The translations under genes and the position numbers were made by a program. From the NCBI GenBank assembly GCA_045589215.1, contig JAZNOQ010000028.1, positions 1 to 38,383 of the forward strand: a stretch of 38,383 nucleotides of DNA, read 5' to 3'. A model generated the notes under the pieces. That model was not told the DNA's origin and did no database searches. It saw only the letters and a program-made list of their open reading frames with translations. Shown here in pieces: positions 32,496 through 38,383 of the stretch. Source of the DNA: JAZNOQ01 sp045589215. Its GTDB lineage: Bacteria; Bacillota; Clostridia; Oscillospirales; CAG-272. How positions within the stretch are numbered: the first letter of the stretch is position 1; each line of letters begins with the position of its first letter.

Positions 32496-33500
32496 TCAAT
32501 TTGTCGTTACACCGTACGACGGCAGTCCGAAATACGCGAGGATCCCCTCGTAAATCCCCCGTGCAAAGCGCTCGGGATGCTCCGAAAGAAGCGCGGCGTC
32601 GCCCGCATTCGTAATAAAGCCCATTTCCACAAGTGCTGCAGGCATCGTGGTATTTTTCAGGACGCGCAACTCGGGACGGAGCTTCATGCCGCGGTCGGTA
32701 AGCCCCGTGGATGCGAGAACGCCCGCGAGGAGCTTACTGCCGAAGGCGTAGGACACACCGCCCTCCGATGCAACGAGAACCTCGATTCCGCTTGCGTCAA
32801 CGCTTTCGGCGGCGTTCGTATGTAAACTGATGAAATAATCCGCGCCCCAATCCGCAGCTCCCTGCACACGCGCGTCAAGGCTCGCATCATTGTCCGTTCC
32901 GAGGACGGTATCCTCGGTCGGGCGGGAGAGGCAGACCTCAAACCTTGCATCCTTTTCGAGCAGCTCTGCGAGCATATATCCGATGAGGAAGGTGATGTCC
33001 TGCTCGTAAAGCCCGTTTCCCTCCGCGCCCGAATTGTGACTCCCCGTTGGGTTGTGCCCTTGGTCTATGTAGATCCTGATCTTTCCCGAAATGCTGTTTT
33101 CAAGCTCCTTGATCTCATCCTCGAGCTTACTGATCTCAGCCTCTGCCGCAGTGTTTTGGCTTTCAAGTGCGTCTATTTCCTGTTCTGCCGCCGCGTTTCG
33201 GCTTTCAAGTGCATCGATCTCCTCCTCTGCCGCCGTGTTTCGGCTTTCAAGCGCGTCTATCTCCTGTTCTGCCGCCGTGTTTCGGCTTTCGAGCGCGTCG
33301 ATCTCAAGAAGCGCTTCGGAAAGCTCTGCTTTGATGGCTGAAAGCTCATCGGACGCGCTTGGTGTCACACATCCGACGAGGGACATAAGGCAAAGAAGCA
33401 CGGCACAGAAAACAGCGACCGCACGCATCCGCGTGCAGCTGCTCTGCGCCTGTTCGGTTCCCTTTTTGTTTGATGTTTTTTCGGATCTATGTTCGTTCAT
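32496..33500 (-). CDS. N-acetylmuramoyl-L-alanine amidase lipoprotein with coiled-coil repeats
   Basis: A 334-residue cell wall hydrolase of the Amidase_3 family. A basic N-terminus and hydrophobic segment lead to a lipobox LVGC (Cys44). Residues 53-136 are a predicted coiled coil built from about four 14-residue repeats (IDALESRNTAAEQE). The catalytic domain (about 140-325) has zinc ligands His149 (DQGHN), Glu166 (EQD) and His227 (SLHTNA) and catalytic Glu292 (VEMGF). The coiled coil may hold the enzyme off or autoinhibit it, as coiled-coil partners do for other septal hydrolases; here it is part of the same chain. It cleaves the bond between MurNAc and L-Ala. First gene of the minus-strand block. 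Confidence 0.92.
   Translation of the reverse strand: MNEHRSEKTSNKKGTEQAQSSCTRMRAVAVFCAVLLCLMSLVGCVTPSASDELSAIKAELSEALLEIDALESRNTAAEQEIDALESRNTAAEEEIDALESRNAAAEQEIDALESQNTAAEAEISKLEDEIKELENSISGKIRIYIDQGHNPTGSHNSGAEGNGLYEQDITFLIGYMLAELLEKDARFEVCLSRPTEDTVLGTDNDASLDARVQGAADWGADYFISLHTNAAESVDASGIEVLVASEGGVSYAFGSKLLAGVLASTGLTDRGMKLRPELRVLKNTTMPAALVEMGFITNAGDAALLSEHPERFARGIYEGILAYFGLPSYGVTTN
33127..33294. repeat. 42-bp coding tandem repeat, about four copies
   Basis: Near-identical 42-bp units at 33169-33210, 33211-33252 and 33253-33294, with a more diverged copy at 33127-33168. Each unit encodes 14 residues, exactly two heptads, so copy-number change would keep both frame and coiled-coil phase. 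Confidence 0.92.
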
Positions 33501-33524
33501 AATAAACCTGCCTTTCTGCCCTTG

Positions 33525-33553
33525 ATTATAGCATACCTATTGCAAAAAATCAA
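33525..33553 (-). promoter_or_regulatory. Promoter of the amidase gene
   Basis: On the minus strand TTGATT (33553-33548), a 17-base spacer and TATAAT (33530-33525). Confidence 0.8.
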
Positions 33554-33572
33554 CAGTTCAACCACAAATTGA

Positions 33573-33602
33573 TTGACACTTTTCCCCTTTTAATGCTATA
33601 AT
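33573..33602 (+). promoter_or_regulatory. Promoter of the DUF6259-like glycosidase gene
   Basis: TTGACA (33573-33578), an 18-base spacer and TATAAT (33597-33602). It is divergent from the amidase promoter, 20 bases away. Confidence 0.82.
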
Positions 33603-33692
33603 AAAAAAACAGAGCAGCCGAACATACAATATCGACGCTCAGGATGCAAAATGATATTGCTCCGAAACTTATCAACCGGGAGATATATAACA

Positions 33693-35810
33693 ATGGATAC
33701 TGTATTTACCGTATTGGGCGACAATTATTCGGTAAGGATCGCTTGTGACAAGCATTCCGCACGGATCGACGGCGGTCGGTTCGGGAGCATCGGGATCGAA
33801 GCCTGCGACGTTTTCAAGGCAAGACTAAAAAATCCGAACAGCGGAGAGCTGCGCGAGATCGGAAGCACTACGGCTTGGAAAACGGTCCGTCTCATTCGAT
33901 ACGACGAATCCTTCAAGCTGTACTTCTCCGATCCCGACGGTGTCGACGCAATCACGTTTGTCCTTGAGGGGATCCATAACAACACGGGAATCTCATGGAG
34001 CGTATCGGTAATCAACGATAACCTTGAATGGTCGGTTTTCGATGTCAATTATCCGATCCCGAGCTTAAAGGCAGAGCACTTTGACCTCTTCGTGCCCGAC
34101 GGATGCGGTCTCGTCGTAAAGGATGCAGGATGTAAAGGCTACAAAAACAAGCGCAGATACCCCGGCGGTTACATCACAATGCAATATTTTGCGGTATATA
34201 ACGACGAGGGCGGTGTCTATCTCGGCATTGAGGACGGAAAGGGCTCCACAAAGGAATTTACCCTTTCGGCGGAGAACGGAAGCCTCGAGATCATTCCAAG
34301 ATTTTACGGCATAAACGCATCCTCCCCGGCGAACAGCTTCTCTCTCGCAGGAAGCTGCCGTTGGGAATATATCAAGGACGGCTGGTACGATGCAACGATG
34401 CTTTATGCATCATTCGTCAGAACGCACGCCGATTGGCTTCCGAAGATCGAAAAGGACGGACGGCCCGACACCGCAAAGCACTTCAAGGAGATCCCGTTCT
34501 GGATCTGTGATTACGTTCCGAACAGCCCCACGCAGGGAAACAATAAGCCGATGAGCCTCAGCGCGGGAAGTGATCTGTATGACAGGGATTATTGGATAAC
34601 GGCAGCGATAGAACTGCAAAAACGCCTCGGTGTGCCCGTTGCGTATCACATATATAATTGGCACGAGATCCCGTTTAACATCGAATATCCTCATTTCCTG
34701 CCTGCAAAAAAGGAATTCATCGAGGGGGCAAAGAGGCTCAGAGAGCATCCGATCTACGTCTTCCCCTATATCAACGCGGGAAGCTGGGAAATTCACGACG
34801 CGGAAATGGGACATCCCGAAAACTTCGAGAACGTCGGAAAGCACGGCGCGGCACTGAAGATCGACGGTAGCTACGTGCTTGAGCGTTACCCGCAAACAAC
34901 TCTGAAGGGGGAAACCTCTCTCCTCGCAAATATGTGTCCCTCGTCTCACGAATGGCAGACCACCGTCTGTCAACTCGTCAGAGAGATGGAGGAAACCCTT
35001 CCGATCGACGGCATTTATTTCGATCAGATCGGTGCAATTCCCTCGTCCCCCTGCTTTAACGCTGCTCACGGTCATCTTCCGGGCGGCGGATCTCATTGGG
35101 CGGAGGGCTACCGACTTTTGATGGAAAAGGTGAGTGCGGGAAAGCCGGATGACTTCTTTTATTTCACCGAGGACAACGCCGAGACCTATACGAAAAGCTT
35201 TGACGGCTTTTTGTCCTGGTATTGGGTGAGAAACGGACAAGTTCCCGCCTTCCCTGCGATCTACGCAGGATATATCGAGATGATGGGCAGATGTACCATT
35301 GGAAAGAAAAAGGAAGATTATGACTTCTTCAAGTTCCAGACCGCAGAATCCCTTCTCTTCGGTCAACAGCTCGGATGGCACAAGGCTGACATCATTTACG
35401 ACGAAAAGAGAATGGCTTTTTTAACGAAAGCGGTACAACTAAGATATCGACTCACCGAGCTTTTCCACGTATCGGAGCTTTTGAGACCTCCTGCGGTCAA
35501 AAAGACTGTTCCCCCGAAGATCACGCCTCCTGCACTGAGCCATAAGGACGAGATCACAATGGAGCAGATCTCGGCGGGTGCTTGGAGATATCGGAACGGA
35601 GAGAAGCTTGTGCTGATCGCTTACAACATCGCGGAAACCGACGAAGCCTTCACGCTCAGCTTCTCCGCAGAGGAATACGGACTTGACGCGTACAAGCTTC
35701 CCGAGGAGTTTGTGATCGAAAACGGCATCTGCTCGGTTTCAGGTGTCATTCCCGCAGAGAGCTTTCAGGTTTGGGAATTGACGCAAAAGGATCACGCCCA
35801 CCTCGCATAA
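33693..35810 (+). CDS. DUF6259-like TIM-barrel glycoside hydrolase-type protein
   Basis: A 705-residue protein with an N-terminal beta-sandwich (about 1-250), a central barrel-like region (about 260-600) and a small C-terminal beta domain. Barrel landmarks are VPVAYHIYNWHEIPFN, IYVFPYINAGSWEIHD, LPIDGIYFDQIGAIP (candidate catalytic Asp) and FFYFTEDNAETY (candidate acid). The layout resembles DUF6259-type proteins, related to GH-A or GH-D glycosidases; exact activity is unknown. No signal peptide. I start at 33693, with GGGAGA nine bases before it; an in-frame ATG at 33651 adds 14 codons rich in rare ATA, TTA, TCA and AGA and looks non-coding. It faces the rhamnosidase block and is probably part of the same glycan utilisation set. 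Confidence 0.75.
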   Translation: MDTVFTVLGDNYSVRIACDKHSARIDGGRFGSIGIEACDVFKARLKNPNSGELREIGSTTAWKTVRLIRYDESFKLYFSDPDGVDAITFVLEGIHNNTGISWSVSVINDNLEWSVFDVNYPIPSLKAEHFDLFVPDGCGLVVKDAGCKGYKNKRRYPGGYITMQYFAVYNDEGGVYLGIEDGKGSTKEFTLSAENGSLEIIPRFYGINASSPANSFSLAGSCRWEYIKDGWYDATMLYASFVRTHADWLPKIEKDGRPDTAKHFKEIPFWICDYVPNSPTQGNNKPMSLSAGSDLYDRDYWITAAIELQKRLGVPVAYHIYNWHEIPFNIEYPHFLPAKKEFIEGAKRLREHPIYVFPYINAGSWEIHDAEMGHPENFENVGKHGAALKIDGSYVLERYPQTTLKGETSLLANMCPSSHEWQTTVCQLVREMEETLPIDGIYFDQIGAIPSSPCFNAAHGHLPGGGSHWAEGYRLLMEKVSAGKPDDFFYFTEDNAETYTKSFDGFLSWYWVRNGQVPAFPAIYAGYIEMMGRCTIGKKKEDYDFFKFQTAESLLFGQQLGWHKADIIYDEKRMAFLTKAVQLRYRLTELFHVSELLRPPAVKKTVPPKITPPALSHKDEITMEQISAGAWRYRNGEKLVLIAYNIAETDEAFTLSFSAEEYGLDAYKLPEEFVIENGICSVSGVIPAESFQVWELTQKDHAHLA

Positions 35811-35831
35811 ACGCTTTTCTTAGTAAAAAGG

Positions 35832-35872
35832 AGAAGCATCAACGGCTACGTACCGAAGATGCTTCTTCTTTC
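35832..35872 (+). terminator. Terminator of the DUF6259-like gene
   Basis: agaagcatc (35832-35840) pairs with gatgcttct (35858-35866), followed by the pyrimidine-rich tctttctc. The following stretch to 35999 shows nothing recognisable. Confidence 0.7.
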
Positions 35873-35999
35873 TCGCAATACGAAAGCCCGAACAGGCTCG
35901 ATATCAGAAAGTTCTCGTGCGGCATCGTTGCTCCGCGCCGAGTATAGATGCACCGCGAAGAAAATCGAATAAAAAGCAAGAATTTTTTTCAAAAAGCTC

Positions 36000-36028
36000 T
36001 TGACAAGCGTTTACAACTGTGGTATAAT
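36000..36028 (+). promoter_or_regulatory. Consensus promoter of tRNA-Gln
   Basis: A perfect TTGACA (36000-36005), a 17-base spacer and a perfect TATAAT (36023-36028), 15 bases before the tRNA. Confidence 0.92.
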
Positions 36029-36043
36029 ATCTCCCGTTGACGA

Positions 36044-36116
36044 TGCGGCATCGCCAAGCGGTAAGGCAACGGACTCTGACTCCGTCATTACCTAGGTTCG
36101 AATCCTAGTGCCGCAG
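36044..36116 (+). tRNA. tRNA-Gln, anticodon CTG
   Basis: A full cloverleaf can be read: acceptor TGCGGCA (36044-36050) with TGCCGCA (36109-36115) and discriminator G; anticodon stem ACGGA/TCCGT around loop CTCTGAC, giving anticodon CTG; T stem CTAGG/CCTAG around TTCGAAT. The 3' CCA is not encoded. The CTG isoacceptor reads CAG only, so a second tRNA-Gln (TTG) should exist elsewhere. Confidence 0.97.
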
Positions 36117-36120
36117 TATA

Positions 36121-36160
36121 AAAATAAAGGAGTGCTTTTGCACTCCTTTATTTTTATATT
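36121..36160 (+). terminator. Terminator of tRNA-Gln
   Basis: aaaataaaggagtgc (36121-36135) pairs with gcactcctttattttt (from 36140) over a TTTT loop, ending in a T-run. A strong, textbook hairpin. Confidence 0.9.
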
Positions 36161-36215
36161 TCGGGACCGGGCAGCGCGAGCCTATGCAAGGTGCAAGAAA
36201 AAAAGAATTTCAGGA

Positions 36216-36255
36216 AAGAATACGGTATATCTCGAAAGAGGTATACCGTATTCTT
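36216..36255 (-). terminator. Terminator of the second AraC regulator gene
   Basis: The arms aagaatacggtata (36216-36229) and tataccgtattctt (36242-36255) form a perfect 14-bp stem just after the regulator stop; on the minus strand T-rich sequence follows. Confidence 0.78.
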
Positions 36256-36260
36256 GCTTT

Positions 36261-37130
36261 TTATTGAGCTGCTTCCGATCTCAACGCTTTATACGGAGTT
36301 GTGCCCGTAAATAAACGATATACTTTTATAAAATACGATATGCTGTTATATCCACAGGCGATCGCTGCTTCACTTATCGAACAATCTTTTAAGAAAAGCA
36401 ACTGTTCGGCTTTGCTGATTCTCGTTCGGTTCAGATAATTCTTAAACGTCATACCCGTCACCTTTTTGAAGCTTCTCGAAAAGTGGCTGTAACTCATTCC
36501 ATAGCTTTTTGCGAGCTCTTTTTCGTCGATATCCTCGGCAAATCTTTCTTGAACGTAGTTCATCACCGAGTATATCAGATATGAGGTTTGGTCGTTTATT
36601 AACGGCTCGCTTTGAGTGTCATGTCTAAGTATAGTCAGCAAAAGCTCCATTACCTTCAGTTTTATAGCCACCTCGGAAGCATACTTTCCCTGCGTGAATT
36701 CATTTACAAGAGTGTCAAGCACACGCTTTATCTCGCTTTCATTGAGTTCTTCTTTGTGCCAAAGGAACTTGCTTTCCCGACGGTTGAGCGCAAAGCGCAT
36801 TGCATACTCCGCCCCCGCATCACGCTCTGCTAAGCTTATAAAAAACGATGGGGGAATTTTGATGACGTAGTAGCTATTCTGTGTGCTTTCGCCTGTTACA
36901 ACGTGATGGATAGCCCCGGAGCAAAAAAGGATAAGATCTCCTTCTCCTATCTCATAGCACGTGTCGTCTAAGGTTACTGTATAGCTTCCTTCCTTGATAT
37001 AAAGAAGCTCGACGGCTTTATGTATGTGTGCATAGCACGCAGTTGTATTTTTCGAATTGTTCTGCACAAAGAATTCTATTTCCTGTCCTGCCACCCTTGG
37101 CGCTTCAATCTTTATATCGCTTCTTTTCAT
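36261..37130 (-). CDS. AraC-family transcriptional regulator divergent from Gfo/Idh/MocA genes
   Basis: A 289-residue regulator with a cupin-type N-terminal domain (HIHKAVELLYIKEGSYTV, EIGEGDLILFCSGAIHHVV) and a C-terminal two-helix-turn-helix AraC domain (YGMSYSHFSRSFKKVTGMTF, then ISEAAIACGYNSISYFIKVY). I start at MKRSDIKIE at 37130, with GAGG five bases upstream. Codons (ATA, TTA, AAA, AGA) are more AT-ending than in the genes before the tRNA. It is divergent from the dehydrogenase pair and probably controls it in response to a sugar or sugar acid. Confidence 0.9.
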   Translation of the reverse strand: MKRSDIKIEAPRVAGQEIEFFVQNNSKNTTACYAHIHKAVELLYIKEGSYTVTLDDTCYEIGEGDLILFCSGAIHHVVTGESTQNSYYVIKIPPSFFISLAERDAGAEYAMRFALNRRESKFLWHKEELNESEIKRVLDTLVNEFTQGKYASEVAIKLKVMELLLTILRHDTQSEPLINDQTSYLIYSVMNYVQERFAEDIDEKELAKSYGMSYSHFSRSFKKVTGMTFKNYLNRTRISKAEQLLFLKDCSISEAAIACGYNSISYFIKVYRLFTGTTPYKALRSEAAQ

Positions 37131-37173
37131 AATAACCTCAAAAAACAAATTTGTTATATTTTTTGACAATTCT

Positions 37174-37202
37174 ATTATAGCATTCTTTTTATTCTTTGTC
37201 TA
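37174..37202 (-). promoter_or_regulatory. Promoter of the second AraC regulator
   Basis: On the minus strand TAGACA (37202-37197), a 17-base spacer and TATAAT (37179-37174). On the plus strand TATAAT at 37201-37206 may serve the dehydrogenase genes; its -35 place is a poor TAGCAT, consistent with activator control. Confidence 0.65.
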
Positions 37203-37263
37203 TAATAAAATTAAAGCTTTTGTTGAAAAACAAGCAATTTCAAAAACGGAGGTAGTAATTGTA

Positions 37264-38349
37264 ATGGATAGGACAGTAACTGTAGGTATCATAGGCTGCG
37301 GAGGTATTGCAAACGGCAAGCATATGCCATCGCTTTCAAAATTGCCTAATGTAAGGATGGTAGCGTTTTGTGATATTATTCTCGAGCGTGCGGAAAAGGC
37401 TAAGGAAAAGTACGGGACTCCGGACGCTAAGGTCTACACCGATTATAAAGAGCTTTTAGAGGACAAAGATATAGAGGTAGTTCACGTGCTTACTCCCAAC
37501 CGCGAGCACGCTGATATTACTGTTGACGCCCTTTATGCCGGCAAGCACGTTATGTGCGAGAAGCCCATGGCAAAAACGGCAGCAGATGCAAGAAGGATGT
37601 GTGAGGCGGCAAAGGCTACAGGAAAGAAGCTAACCATTGGATATCAGCACAGACAGAAGCCCGAGAGCATTTATGCAAAGCAATACATAGATTCGGGGGC
37701 GCTTGGGGAGATCTATTACGCAAACTGTCTTGCCATTCGCCGCAGAGGAACTCCTAATTGGGGTGTATTTCTTGATGAGGAAGCACAGGGCGGCGGTCCG
37801 ATCATTGACATTGCTACCCACAGTCTTGATCTGACCCTTTACCTTATGAATAATTACGAGCCGGAAATGGTTGTTGGACGGACTCATAAGAAGCTTGAGC
37901 ATCCTGAAGCAGGAAACATCTGGGGCGACAACGGTGTCAGCACCACACCTCTTGAAGAGTCGGCATGCGCGTTTATCCGTATGAAAAACGGGGCTACTAT
38001 TATGCTAGAAACAAGCTGGGCACTCAACACCTGCGAGCCTATACAAGAGGGTAGCTGTGTGCTTTGCGGCAGCCGCGAAGGACTTCAAATCAAGAATAAC
38101 GTCCTTAAGGTAAACAAGATCGAGTTCGACCGTCAGACCGAAACTACCGTAAACACCAAGGCGGGCGGAGTAGCGTTTTACAGCGGCGCATCGGGTACTC
38201 CTCAGGAAGTAGAAGCTGCAAACTGGATAAAGGCTATCGTAAACGATACCGATCCTGTTGTTCTGCCCGAGCAGGCTCTCGTAGTTTCCGAGATACTTGA
38301 GGCTATATATGAATCGTCTAAGACGGGAAAGCCGGTGTATTTCAAATGA
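37264..38349 (+). CDS. Gfo/Idh/MocA-family oxidoreductase
   Basis: A 361-residue NAD(P)-dependent sugar or inositol-type dehydrogenase. The Rossmann motif is GIIGCGGIANGKHMP (residues 8-22); the conserved EKPMAKTAADARRM carries the catalytic-site lysine of the EKP motif; the C-terminal beta-sheet domain includes GGGPIIDIATHSLDL with the expected Asp and His. The frame is open upstream to 37057, but those codons overlap the divergent regulator; MDRTVTVG at 37264 follows GGAGG. It overlaps the next gene by four bases. The substrate is unknown. Confidence 0.93.
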   Translation: MDRTVTVGIIGCGGIANGKHMPSLSKLPNVRMVAFCDIILERAEKAKEKYGTPDAKVYTDYKELLEDKDIEVVHVLTPNREHADITVDALYAGKHVMCEKPMAKTAADARRMCEAAKATGKKLTIGYQHRQKPESIYAKQYIDSGALGEIYYANCLAIRRRGTPNWGVFLDEEAQGGGPIIDIATHSLDLTLYLMNNYEPEMVVGRTHKKLEHPEAGNIWGDNGVSTTPLEESACAFIRMKNGATIMLETSWALNTCEPIQEGSCVLCGSREGLQIKNNVLKVNKIEFDRQTETTVNTKAGGVAFYSGASGTPQEVEAANWIKAIVNDTDPVVLPEQALVVSEILEAIYESSKTGKPVYFK

Positions 38350-38383
38350 AGATAGCTATATTCGGAGTATGGCATGTCCATGC
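38346..38383 (+). CDS. Second Gfo/Idh/MocA-type oxidoreductase (N-terminal fragment, cut by window end)
   Basis: The ATG overlaps the previous stop codon (ATGA). Only 12 codons are visible, MKIAIFGVWHVH, which match the first beta strand and glycine turn of Gfo/Idh/MocA proteins of the type that read GVWHVHA. Coupled translation suggests a two-enzyme pathway or complex. The rest lies outside the window. Confidence 0.65.
   Translation, partial: MKIAIFGVWHVH

Noticed and set aside
33127..33294. CRISPR-like array of regular repeats
   Set aside because: The units are contiguous 42-bp coding repeats without spacers and encode an in-frame coiled coil.
36160..36260. Attachment site or integrase remnant next to tRNA-Gln
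   Set aside because: No copy of the tRNA 3' end and no recombinase coding sequence could be found in the window; only terminators are visible.
37057..37263. 69-codon N-terminal extension of the Gfo/Idh/MocA protein
   Set aside because: It crosses the divergent promoter region and overlaps the AraC gene; the Rossmann fold starts at 37264 after GGAGG.

Overview
The window looks like a metagenome-derived contig from an uncultured, probably gut-associated, anaerobic Clostridia member (Bacillota). The basis is Firmicutes-type consensus promoters (TTGACA, 17-nt spacer, TATAAT), AGGAGG-type ribosome binding sites, intrinsic terminators, a 58-residue rpsU, ferredoxin-dependent 2-oxoacid metabolism, lipoprotein-type secreted proteins and plant-glycan genes. 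This placement is inference; no 16S rRNA or other phylogenetic marker beyond rpsU is present.

Layout. (1) About 1-215 is an antisense secA fragment joined to a headless iorA; I read this as a chimeric contig end. (2) 206-4407 (+) is an aromatic amino acid catabolism operon: iorA-iorB-paaK-ACT protein-aminotransferase. (3) 4642-5982 (+) is a lipoprotein HtrA/DegP-type protease. (4) 6036-15440 (-) is a metal-tetrapyrrole module: ABC importer (binding lipoprotein, FecCD permease, FecE-type ATPase), then a CobN/ChlH-type large chelatase subunit, ChlI and ChlD. A consensus promoter, a ~195-nt structured leader and an internal attenuator-like element precede or split it. (5) 15769-20563 (-) is a four-gene surface polysaccharide operon: GT2, polysaccharide pyruvyl transferase, flippase and an F420 hydrogenase beta-type Fe-S protein. 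(6) 20757-24470 holds a diacylglycerol kinase-family lipid kinase, an OmpR/histidine kinase pair, a GNAT acetyltransferase and rpsU (58 codons, easily missed). (7) 24667-28160 is an AraC regulator divergent from a GH4 alpha-galactosidase, followed by a convergent Ldh_2-family dehydrogenase. (8) 28411-29306 is hpt with a small membrane protein. (9) 29421-35810 is a glycan block: amidase, SGNH esterase and GH78 rhamnosidase on the minus strand, divergent from a DUF6259-like glycosidase. (10) tRNA-Gln(CTG) at 36044-36116 is followed by visibly AT-richer DNA with an AraC regulator divergent from two overlapping Gfo/Idh/MocA oxidoreductases, the second cut by the window end.

The most interesting candidate system is the importer plus CobN-ChlI-ChlD operon. 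No corrin or chlorin biosynthesis gene lies nearby, so scavenging of an imported metallated tetrapyrrole (for example heme dechelation) is as plausible as cobalt insertion. It also carries two candidate cis-regulatory RNA elements. All domain calls were made by reading motifs; no database search or folding program was run.
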